DNA from: Acetobacter sp. UBA5411
GTDB lineage: Bacteria > Pseudomonadota > Alphaproteobacteria > Acetobacterales > Acetobacteraceae
Assembly: GCF_002409645.1 (NCBI RefSeq)
Contig: NZ_DHNR01000018.1
Location: forward strand, 4,555-18,207
Length of the DNA stretch: 13,653 nt
Reading direction: 5' to 3'
The translations under genes were made by a program, and so were the position numbers. Under the pieces are notes generated by a model that did no database searches, was not told the DNA's origin, and saw nothing but the letters and a program-made list of their open reading frames with translations. Below, piece after piece: positions 4,551 to 10,079 of this stretch (positions are counted from its first letter, which is position 1; each line of letters opens with the position of its first letter).

Positions 4551-5507
4551 TTAAGCGGCTTCAGGTAGGTCGATGTCCGACCAGTCCCGCCAACGCAGGA
4601 AACCAGCATGACGGGGCCGTGTGTAGCCGCCCAGGTGGTCCATGTGGTGAACCGTCATAAGCTGATAATTTCCCTGTCGAGCGTCATCATGCAGACCGAA
4701 GCGTTCATCCCATAGCGTCTGCTTCTGGTCCTTCGTCAGCTTTCCGGTGCCGATGATGTGTTCCTGGTCCTTGAACGGACCATTGATGAACCGCACACGG
4801 AGCTTTCCGGCAGTCCCTTTGCCGACCTTTCCGGCCTTCGCAGAGCTGCGCTTGGTCCGCCCGGTCGCATCCTTCTCGGCCTTGTTGGTGTTGGCCTGCT
4901 CCTCAATCACTTCCAGAAGGATTGCTTCATCGTCCCTGTAGGGCTTCAGCTTGAGCAGATAGCCCTCCTTGCGGGTGGACCGTCCGAACTTGTAAGGCCC
5001 GTTTAGGGAGCGCACCATGACGCCTTCAAACCCCCGCGCTACCGTCTCTGCGTAGTAGCGTTTCAGGGCCTCAAGGTCTCGGATGAATACCATCTCGACA
5101 TGCCGGACACGCCAGCCATCGAACTCCGCCACATCCACCATATTCCGGGACCACTCAATCCGGTTTCGAAACGGCTCCTCGTTCACGTAGTCGAACACCC
5201 AGAAGGTGAAGTCCGGCTCCCCAGAAGCGCGGCGTATTGCCCCGCCCGATTTGTTGAAGATTTCCGGGTCATTCGCGGCTCCAACCACCAGCTCCCCGTC
5301 CAGCCCATCAAGGTCCACTTCGTAGTCCTTGAAGAACTTCTGAATGAACTGGTTGCCGTGGGGTTCCAGCTTGGCAGATAGAGCTTGGCCACCTGAAGCA
5401 ATACAGCGGTAGCCGTCGATCTTGGGCGAGGCGTAGCAGGGGAATGTGAAGTCTGACCATTCACCCACATCGCCCTTCATTGGTTTGAAGCCTTCGGGAA
5501 GGCTCAT
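4551..5507 (-). CDS. ATP-dependent DNA ligase, 318 aa
   Basis: Seals nicks in duplex DNA using ATP through a lysine-AMP intermediate. The nucleotidyltransferase motifs appear in order: motif I SPKIDGYR with the adenylated Lys at about residue 29, motif III DGELVV with Glu about 72, motif IIIa FWVFDYV, motif IV EGVMVRS and motif V LLKLKPY. A C-terminal OB-fold-like part follows (KLRVRFINGPF...). Lys/Arg/Ala-rich residues between them form a likely flexible linker. It is close in layout and length to the T7 gp1.3-type ligase (359 aa). In phage replication it joins Okazaki fragments and repairs nicks. ATG 5507 overlaps the preceding stop (ATGA). Confidence 0.93.
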   Translation of the reverse strand: MSLPEGFKPMKGDVGEWSDFTFPCYASPKIDGYRCIASGGQALSAKLEPHGNQFIQKFFKDYEVDLDGLDGELVVGAANDPEIFNKSGGAIRRASGEPDFTFWVFDYVNEEPFRNRIEWSRNMVDVAEFDGWRVRHVEMVFIRDLEALKRYYAETVARGFEGVMVRSLNGPYKFGRSTRKEGYLLKLKPYRDDEAILLEVIEEQANTNKAEKDATGRTKRSSAKAGKVGKGTAGKLRVRFINGPFKDQEHIIGTGKLTKDQKQTLWDERFGLHDDARQGNYQLMTVHHMDHLGGYTRPRHAGFLRWRDWSDIDLPEAA

Positions 5508-5674
5508 AGCGGCAGTCCAAGGCGGTTACGGGCATCGTCAAGCGACCAGAAGGACCGATCATGCCAGACTTTGTGGTCAACCGAATGCGTGAAGTCATAG
5601 TCCCACATTTCACCATAGGGAAAGCCCATGACAACACGGAGCTTGCACGGTTTTCGTTTGTTCAACCACTTCAT
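5504..5674 (-). CDS. Small hypothetical protein, 56 aa
   Basis: The gene fills the space between its neighbours exactly: ATG 5674 overlaps the upstream stop (ATGA) and its own stop overlaps the ligase start (ATGA). The product has a basic N-terminus (KWLNKRKPCKLRV), an aromatic-rich middle (GEMWDYDFTH, VWHDRSFWS) and ends LDDARNRLGLPL. No family is recognised. Coupling at both ends argues strongly that it is translated. Confidence 0.7.
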   Translation of the reverse strand: MKWLNKRKPCKLRVVMGFPYGEMWDYDFTHSVDHKVWHDRSFWSLDDARNRLGLPL

Positions 5675-5877
5675 TTAATCTTCACCACGCTCTGGGGTTT
5701 CACCGTGCGTTCCCACACTCGGCCTTCGTCATCATAAGACAGCCCAACGCGGACCATCTTGGCCGTGAAACCCGTGACAGTCCCACGCACAAGGTGCCCA
5801 CCTGATCGGCTGTTGGGCCGCACCACAGCGACCGCATCGCCCATGTTTATTTCGTTTCCGATAAAGTCAGTTGTCAT
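5671..5877 (-). CDS. Small beta-rich (SH3/KOW-like) hypothetical protein, 68 aa
   Basis: ATG 5877 has GGGG five bases upstream and starts two bases past the methyltransferase stop, so the longer frame to 6006 is rejected. The sequence alternates hydrophobic residues in several short strands (GDAVAVVRP, HLVRGTVTGFTAKMVRVGL, GRVWERTVKP, VVKIK), as in small SH3-like barrels that bind nucleic acid or proteins. That fold is an inference from pattern only. Confidence 0.65.
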   Translation of the reverse strand: MTTDFIGNEINMGDAVAVVRPNSRSGGHLVRGTVTGFTAKMVRVGLSYDDEGRVWERTVKPQSVVKIK

Positions 5878-5878
5878 C

Positions 5879-6496
5879 TTAACCCCAATTTTCTGCGAAT
5901 GCTTTTGCAATCCCCTCGTAGGTTTCTGAACGGACCTTCCAACGATCCTCGGAAGGGCCAAGGCGGTTCTGGCCACTGTCGGTCTGGTTAGCCCATCTCT
6001 CCACACGTTTTCCTGTTCGCGGGTCCTGAACGATCCTCGGCGGGAACCAGAGTGTCTTATCGGGCACTGCGAGAGGTTTCAGACCGGATAGCCATAGGCA
6101 GGTCTTTTTCGATGCGTCTGCGCCAAACCAGTAAGGCTGTATGATCTGGTCAGGCTTTCTTATCCGGGATGATACGCAGCTTACCGGGTTCTCAATGGCT
6201 ATCTTGGGACAGGGGGCATCCATCAGGAAGCGCACGAAATCCAGTGCATCTTCTGTCAGCGCAGCTCTGGTCGGGTTTCGCTTGTTCCAGTGCAGACCTG
6301 AGACTGACAGATAAGTGCATGGGGGGTGGGCAATGAGCAAATCCCACCCGTCCCCAATAATGTCCCTTACATCGCCTTGGTAATGCGGGCCGGGTCTGTC
6401 CGTGGGCAGCAGGTCGCATGACATTGCATCATGCCCTTTCGCCAAGAAGGCATCCCTAACCTTGCCGCTATATTCGCACGCAATTAAGACGCGCAA
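5879..6496 (-). CDS. Cytosine-methyltransferase-fold phage protein, 205 aa
   Basis: The family carries SAM-dependent methyltransferase motifs: an opening strand and glycine loop RVLIACEYSGKVRDAF, acidic SCDLLP, motif IV AHPPCTYL with the catalytic-type Cys at about residue 60, and motif VI IAIENP in place of the usual ENV. It lacks a recognisable target-recognition domain and motifs IX-X at the size of Dcm-type enzymes (over 300 aa). Phages often carry such short solo proteins; they may modify DNA or bases, but activity is unproven. I chose TTG 6496, giving the usual MRVL start; GTG 6523 is the alternative and would overlap the preceding gene by 40 bases. No restriction enzyme is adjacent. 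Confidence 0.75.
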   Translation of the reverse strand: MRVLIACEYSGKVRDAFLAKGHDAMSCDLLPTDRPGPHYQGDVRDIIGDGWDLLIAHPPCTYLSVSGLHWNKRNPTRAALTEDALDFVRFLMDAPCPKIAIENPVSCVSSRIRKPDQIIQPYWFGADASKKTCLWLSGLKPLAVPDKTLWFPPRIVQDPRTGKRVERWANQTDSGQNRLGPSEDRWKVRSETYEGIAKAFAENWG

Positions 6497-6723
6497 GCGT
6501 TCTTCAGCAGCGAGTGCTTGCACCCTTCAAGGACACCAAGAGAGAATGCAATCGGCTCGCCACCAAAATACTCGAAAAGAACAGCCTTAATCTCCGCTTC
6601 GGCCATTTCGACACGGGTATGTCCTGGAAGGTGGGGAAGCTCCTCGTCTGCGATGCCCAGCAGCGGTTTCCCGGTGAATAGGTCAACGACATTGGTTTCC
6701 TCCATGGTTACTTTGGCACCCAT
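6484..6723 (-). CDS. Hypothetical protein, 79 aa
   Basis: ATG 6723 has a strong ribosome site (AAAGGAAG, 6 bases upstream), so the longer frame to 6756 is not used. The product begins GAKVTMEETNVVDLFTGKPL, then a helix (RVEMAEAEIKAVLFEYFGGE) and a C-terminal Cys-containing helix. No family is recognised. It sits between a membrane protein and the methyltransferase-like gene. Confidence 0.6.
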   Translation of the reverse strand: MGAKVTMEETNVVDLFTGKPLLGIADEELPHLPGHTRVEMAEAEIKAVLFEYFGGEPIAFSLGVLEGCKHSLLKNACAS

Positions 6724-6727
6724 AGCT

Positions 6728-7000
6728 TTACTTCCTTTTATTGAAGTAATAGTCATCCTCGGTTTTCTCCACGATCTTCACTGTCTGGACGCAGGAATGT
6801 GCCCGGTCCATGACGGCACAGCGAGCTTCAGCTGGACCATAACCATGCTCAATCGCGGCCTTGACGACTGCATCGTCATGCGTGGTCGCCACGTCAACCG
6901 CAGTTGAGATTGTGATGGCGAGCGCCACCACTCCGACGCAGATCATGCGCCAGAGGTTGAGCCAGAAACGGTTGTTATCCAGCTGTTCATCGTAATCCAT
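6728..7000 (-). CDS. Single-span membrane protein, 90 aa
   Basis: An acidic/aromatic N-terminus (MDYDEQLDNNRFWLNLWRM) precedes one hydrophobic segment (about residues 20-38, ICVGVVALAITISTAVDVA). The rest is soluble, with two Cys eleven residues apart (RCAVMDRAHSCV) and a basic tail ending NKRK. Topology suggests a small inner-membrane protein with a Cys-bearing domain on one side. Function unknown. ATG 7000 has AGGT nine bases upstream, and its end overlaps the ribosome site of the next gene. Confidence 0.65.
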   Translation of the reverse strand: MDYDEQLDNNRFWLNLWRMICVGVVALAITISTAVDVATTHDDAVVKAAIEHGYGPAEARCAVMDRAHSCVQTVKIVEKTEDDYYFNKRK

Positions 7001-7015
7001 TATTTTACCTATCGG

Positions 7016-7075
7016 TTAGAAGTAATAGCCAAGAACCACAAAGAACAAGGCGAAGTCCGATAGCGCCCATTTCAC
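7016..7075 (-). CDS. Possible 19-aa membrane peptide
   Basis: GTG 7075 overlaps the exonuclease stop (GTGA). The peptide has a charged/aromatic start (KWALSD) and is otherwise hydrophobic (FALFFVVLGYYF). An exceptionally long Shine-Dalgarno sequence lies 19 bases upstream inside the exonuclease gene, which is farther than usual. A different frame from ATG 7070 encodes another hydrophobic 21-mer, so the assignment is uncertain. Confidence 0.35.
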   Translation of the reverse strand: MKWALSDFALFFVVLGYYF

Positions 7076-7863
7076 TTTGGTTGCCACAGGATCACCTCCT
7101 TATTCTTGAAGTTGTAGTCGGAAGCCCGAAGGATGCGGGCCACGCGGGCCTGCACCAGCATGTCCTCGCGGGTCATGCCTTTCTTCTCGAATTGCTCTTG
7201 CACGGCTGCCCAGAGTGCTGGCAGGCCATCCTTCGCGTGCTTGTCGATCAGCTTGTTCACGGAAACCGGGCCAAAGCCCTTCAGGCCCGTATATCCGTCC
7301 GTCACGTCCCCTGTGAGGGTCTGCTTGACGTGCAGAAGCTCGCCGTCCAGTTCGGAAACCTCGACCAGCTGGCGGTTTTTCATATCAAGGTGTGTGCCGG
7401 GTATCTGGCGAAGGTCTTTATCCTCGGACCAGATCACTTTCGGGCCTTTAATGGTCGGCCCTGTGCCGAGAATGCCCAGGCAATCGTCGGCTTCCAGACG
7501 CGGGCGCAGAAACACGGTGTAACCGCTTTCCTCCAGCACCCACTCTTGAAACTGGCTGTATCCGGGGGGCTTGCGCTTCCGGTGCCCTTTGTAGGTGGGC
7601 AAAACCTCTTTGCGGAAGTTGTCTTTGCCGGTGATGCAGAGGATTGTCTGCTTACGGGGAACGCCAAGCCGCTCTAGCGCGGCCTCAATTTTCTCGATGT
7701 CGGCCCGAAACTTGGCCTTTGCGTCACCCATCCGGGTGAAGGTCGTCCAAATGTCGGAACCGGGCGACCATTCAAAATCTTCAAGGGACGCGGAAACCGC
7801 GCTGAAAGCGACAATATCGCCGTCGATCAGTAGCGTTGCCGCGCCCGTATCATCCTGTGGTAT
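7072..7863 (-). CDS. T7 gp6-like 5'-3' exonuclease (start codon irregular)
   Basis: A flap/RNase-H-type 5'-3' exonuclease that in T7 degrades host DNA and removes RNA primers. Metal-binding acidic motifs are visible: LLIDGD near the N-terminus, LEADDCLG, WSEDKDLRQIPG and GDVTDGYTGLKGFGP (helix-hairpin-helix). Its C-terminus (GMTREDMLVQARVARILR and NFKNKEVILWQP) closely follows T7 gp6. The homologous N-terminus extends well upstream of the first in-frame ATG (7731), which would lose the first catalytic Asp pair. In that stretch there is no ATG, GTG or TTG; ATA 7863, with AAGGA about 10 bases upstream, is the best in-frame candidate. The alternative is ATG 7873 (overlapping the preceding stop) joined by a +1 shift or a miscounted base. 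Confidence 0.88.
   Translation of the reverse strand: MPQDDTGAATLLIDGDIVAFSAVSASLEDFEWSPGSDIWTTFTRMGDAKAKFRADIEKIEAALERLGVPRKQTILCITGKDNFRKEVLPTYKGHRKRKPPGYSQFQEWVLEESGYTVFLRPRLEADDCLGILGTGPTIKGPKVIWSEDKDLRQIPGTHLDMKNRQLVEVSELDGELLHVKQTLTGDVTDGYTGLKGFGPVSVNKLIDKHAKDGLPALWAAVQEQFEKKGMTREDMLVQARVARILRASDYNFKNKEVILWQPK
7089..7102 (-). promoter_or_regulatory. 14-base perfect complement of the 16S rRNA 3' end
   Basis: On the minus strand TAAGGAGGTGATCC is the exact complement of the canonical 16S 3' tail. It lies in the codons for NKEVIL of the exonuclease, 19 bases before the GTG of the next small ORF. It may load or pause ribosomes there, or be a by-product of the conserved KEV/KEI residues. 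Confidence 0.6.
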
Positions 7864-7869
7864 GTTTGA

Positions 7870-8691
7870 TCATTCCTTCTTTGTTTTCGCCACCTTCCTA
7901 ACGACAGCGCGTTTTACCAGCTGGAACTTCCCGCGCTGGTAAAGGCGCTCCATAAGGGCGACCCCTTCAGGCAGCACGTTGATTGTGTTTGCGCCGTGGA
8001 ACTGCGACCACGTTTCGTCGAAATACCGGCCGCGATATTGTGAGGGCACGGAATATCCGGCTGCCGCTTTCCGAAGGTATCCAAGCTCCACCAGAGTGCC
8101 CATCACCAGACGCAGGTTCACACCAGACAGCCGTCTGGCAACCTGTCGGACAGACAGGTTTTTTGATGCCCGATTCATGATCTGGTCAAAAGCCTCGGCC
8201 TTCGCCTTGAAGGTCTCGGCCGCCTGCGTCAGCTCGGCCACACGCTGCTGAAGCGTCTCAACCGTCTGCAAGGCGACCTCAGCGCGTACGCTATCTGGAA
8301 CCGTGGGGTCATTGATGATTTCCTCGCCCTTCACATACGCCCCACGACTGCGAACGGTCGGCAGGACGGACTGCGTCACCCAATCCTGGAACCGGGTGGC
8401 CACTTCAGTGTTCCGGTGCGCTCGCAGTATCACCTTATACAGCCCGGACTCAGTGACCATGACTGCGTTCTGCGGCCCGCGTGAAGTCAGGACTTTGTGC
8501 GTCTGGCGCTCGCCATCCGCGAAGATAGACTTCAGATTGTCCGGCCGGTTCCCGAGGATGCTGCAAACGTCCGTCAGCACGAACATGAGGCGGCCCTCAA
8601 TGTCCACTGTGCGGACCTTTACCATGTCCTTCGATGTTACCGGGAAGTCGTGAAAGATTGGAGTGAGGGAAGCCTCAACATGCTCGGTCAT
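7870..8691 (-). CDS. Bro-N / KilAC-type phage antirepressor, 273 aa
   Basis: The N-terminal third is a Bro-N domain: strand VRTVDIEGRLMFVLTDVCSI, then PDNLKSIFADGE, VTESGLYKVILRA and FQDWVTQSVLPTVRSRGAYV (about residues 20-115). A coiled-coil-like region (about 135-170) leads to a C-terminal KilAC/ANT-type DNA-binding domain (NLSVRQVARRLSGVN...LVELGYLR). Such proteins normally relieve repression in temperate phages by binding a repressor or DNA. ATG 8691 has GGAGAG about 6 bases upstream. The gene lies directly behind the second 20-bp promoter-like repeat, in an 81-base leader that also holds a near-repeat shared with the winged-helix gene. In T7-type genomes such a gene is an unusual neighbour. 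Confidence 0.85.
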   Translation of the reverse strand: MTEHVEASLTPIFHDFPVTSKDMVKVRTVDIEGRLMFVLTDVCSILGNRPDNLKSIFADGERQTHKVLTSRGPQNAVMVTESGLYKVILRAHRNTEVATRFQDWVTQSVLPTVRSRGAYVKGEEIINDPTVPDSVRAEVALQTVETLQQRVAELTQAAETFKAKAEAFDQIMNRASKNLSVRQVARRLSGVNLRLVMGTLVELGYLRKAAAGYSVPSQYRGRYFDETWSQFHGANTINVLPEGVALMERLYQRGKFQLVKRAVVRKVAKTKKE

Positions 8692-8696
8692 TGTTA

Positions 8697-8715
8697 CTCT
8701 CCATTGTGTGCAGAG
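8697..8715. repeat. 19-base near-repeat shared with the winged-helix leader (copy B)
   Basis: This copy matches 2773-2791 at 17 of 19 bases. On the minus strand it reads CTCTGCACACAATGGAGAG and includes the ribosome-binding site of the antirepressor gene, so anything binding it could control translation of that gene directly. Confidence 0.5.
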
Positions 8716-8734
8716 CGGACTATTGCATGTCTGT

Positions 8735-8759
8735 AAGGCTCCCTGCAAGGCTCCCTTTA
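8735..8759. repeat. Tandem AAGGCTCCCT repeat next to the promoter-like site
   Basis: AAGGCTCCCT occurs at 8735-8744 and 8747-8756, and its inverse AGGGAGCCTT at 1399-1408 beside the other 20-bp repeat. The minus-strand core TAAAGGGAG also recurs at 8751-8759, 16 bases from the main copy. The block looks like a partly duplicated promoter region. Confidence 0.5.
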
Positions 8760-8763
8760 CGCA

Positions 8764-8783
8764 ACCCTCCCTTTATTTCAGGG
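8764..8783 (-). promoter_or_regulatory. 20-bp repeat, T3/T7-like phage promoter candidate (copy 2)
   Basis: Identical over 20 bases to 1383-1402. It begins five bases after the stop of the dNMP-kinase-like gene, with an expected start at 8771 and an 80-base leader to the antirepressor ATG. Unlike copy 1, its flanks form only a weak hairpin and no T-run follows, which favours a promoter over a terminator. A phage RNA polymerase would be needed and is not visible in the window. Confidence 0.55.
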
Positions 8784-8787
8784 GCGG

Positions 8788-9543
8788 TTAATGGCGCGGT
8801 TGTCCGCCATATCTGCGGCTTATTGCCTCGGCCGCGATGCGCCGCGCCCATATGTCCAGATCGGCCATCGTCGGATTTACGATGTCGAACTGAAAGAGGC
8901 CGCGCATCTGCTCCAGCTGTCCCTCATATTGCTTCGTCTGGCCATCGGCCTGATCAACCTCGCGCTCGACACGGACAAGGATGCCCCGGCGCGACACTAC
9001 CCACCACGCCTCATTCGCAAAGCGGACATCATCCACGATGATGAACGGGAACGGGTTAAAGGCGATGTCGTGTGCGAGTGCCTTGATGAAGTAGTTGTTC
9101 GACACCGCCCGAAGCCCATGCGTGCCAATGTCGATCATGAGCTGGCGCGGGGTTTTCCCGTCCAGAACGTCAAGGGGACGATCCTTGCCTTCCGTCATGG
9201 CCTTGTGAGGGTTTCTGACGCCAACACGAGATAGAGCCAGAGAACAAATGGCGCGGAGAGGCCCCGCAAAGGGGCGGATGTCCGTGGACATGACCCCCTC
9301 AGAACAGCTGATCTTGTCGGCTACCAGCTTGGCAAGGGTGGACTTCCCCATATGCGACATGGGCGAATACAGCCCGATAATGACCGGGCCTTCCCGCGCC
9401 TGCTCGACAGCAGGGGACAGGGGCGGCTCATTGAAGCCGTAGCGGTCCTCCTTGGCTGCTTCCAGCGTGGCGTATGGGGACGGCTGGATTTCCCCATTCA
9501 TAACCGCGTGGATTGTGTGGGGATCAGGTGCGCAGGTAAGCAT
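8788..9543 (-). CDS. dNMP-kinase-like P-loop protein, 251 aa
   Basis: Probably phosphorylates deoxynucleoside monophosphates for phage DNA synthesis. After about 50 variable residues, a strand and P-loop occur (VIIGLYSPMSHMGKSTLAKL, Lys near residue 67). The first P-loop position is not the usual Gly/Ala and the loop is longer, so it is somewhat atypical. Later come RPFAGPLRA, TPRQLMIDIGTHGLR and IIVDDVRFANEA...GILVRVERE, which match the lid and late-strand motifs of phage deoxynucleotide monophosphate kinases (T4 gp1-like). ATG 9543 has GGGAG 10 bases upstream; an in-frame TTG 9549 also exists. It overlaps the upstream gene by 20 bases. Confidence 0.7.
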   Translation of the reverse strand: MLTCAPDPHTIHAVMNGEIQPSPYATLEAAKEDRYGFNEPPLSPAVEQAREGPVIIGLYSPMSHMGKSTLAKLVADKISCSEGVMSTDIRPFAGPLRAICSLALSRVGVRNPHKAMTEGKDRPLDVLDGKTPRQLMIDIGTHGLRAVSNNYFIKALAHDIAFNPFPFIIVDDVRFANEAWWVVSRRGILVRVEREVDQADGQTKQYEGQLEQMRGLFQFDIVNPTMADLDIWARRIAAEAISRRYGGQPRH

Positions 9544-9829
9544 GTTCAATGTTCTCCCTCACAGCTTCCATCAGTTCATCGGCAGTCAGGTGCATGTCGC
9601 GTGCCAGGTGGAGGATGTCCTCCAGAGTCAAGCGGCCTGCCGGAAGTGCGAGATCGGCCGTCTGATTGCCTTCCATCCCACCCGTGGGGATGTGGAGGGT
9701 GGCTTTCCCTGCCGGTCCACTGGTGACGGTGATCGTCCCACGACGACTGGCAGGCTTTGCGGTCAATCCTGCGTCAAAGGACAGGCTATCATCCCGCTTC
9801 GGGTTTTCTGGGTAGCGTTTGAACGGCAT
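9524..9829 (-). CDS. Hypothetical protein, 101 aa
   Basis: The start is set at ATG 9829 (MPFKRYPENPKRDD); the longer frame lies within the preceding gene. A basic N-terminus is followed by a strand-rich part (RRGTITVTSGPAGKATLHIP) and a C-terminal helical region (TLEDILHLARDMHLTADELM). The layout could suit a small DNA-binding or DNA-mimic protein, but I recognise no family. Its ribosome site is weak (GAAGAA), and it overlaps the gene before it by 41 bases, suggesting coupling. Confidence 0.6.
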   Translation of the reverse strand: MPFKRYPENPKRDDSLSFDAGLTAKPASRRGTITVTSGPAGKATLHIPTGGMEGNQTADLALPAGRLTLEDILHLARDMHLTADELMEAVRENIEHAYLRT

Positions 9830-10079
9830 TGTGCGTGTGTTCTTCTTGTTTGGTGGTTGAGTGGATGGCACCCCACAGGCAATGCAGACCTGCGGGTGTG
9901 ATGTGCCAGACGCGGCCATGGCCACATCCCAGACGGACGCTGATCAGTCCCTCGGATGCGGCTATGGCCACCTCATCGGCGCTTTCCTTCGCCAAATTGG
10001 ATTTCGTGGTGAATGGGCTGTCCCATGCCTCCCATAAGATCGGCAGGACTTCGGGCGGGATTAGTGCGTCTCGGCCCAT
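9789..10079 (-). CDS. Hypothetical protein with winged-helix-like pattern, 96 aa
   Basis: ATG 10079 lies in the last codons of the polymerase gene (19-base overlap). The pattern is helix (EVLPILWEAWD), helix (TKSNLAKESADEVAIAASEGLI) and a hairpin ending in VWHITPAGLHCLW, resembling the wing and ITPAG motif of small winged-helix proteins. The tail (about residues 75-96) is polar and may be disordered. A regulatory or replication-accessory role is inferred from pattern alone. Confidence 0.6.
   Translation of the reverse strand: MGRDALIPPEVLPILWEAWDSPFTTKSNLAKESADEVAIAASEGLISVRLGCGHGRVWHITPAGLHCLWGAIHSTTKQEEHTHNAVQTLPRKPEAG

Noticed and set aside
7072..7731. Exonuclease starting at the first in-frame ATG, 7731
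   Set aside because: This would remove the conserved LLIDGD strand with catalytic Asp residues, which is encoded in frame upstream.
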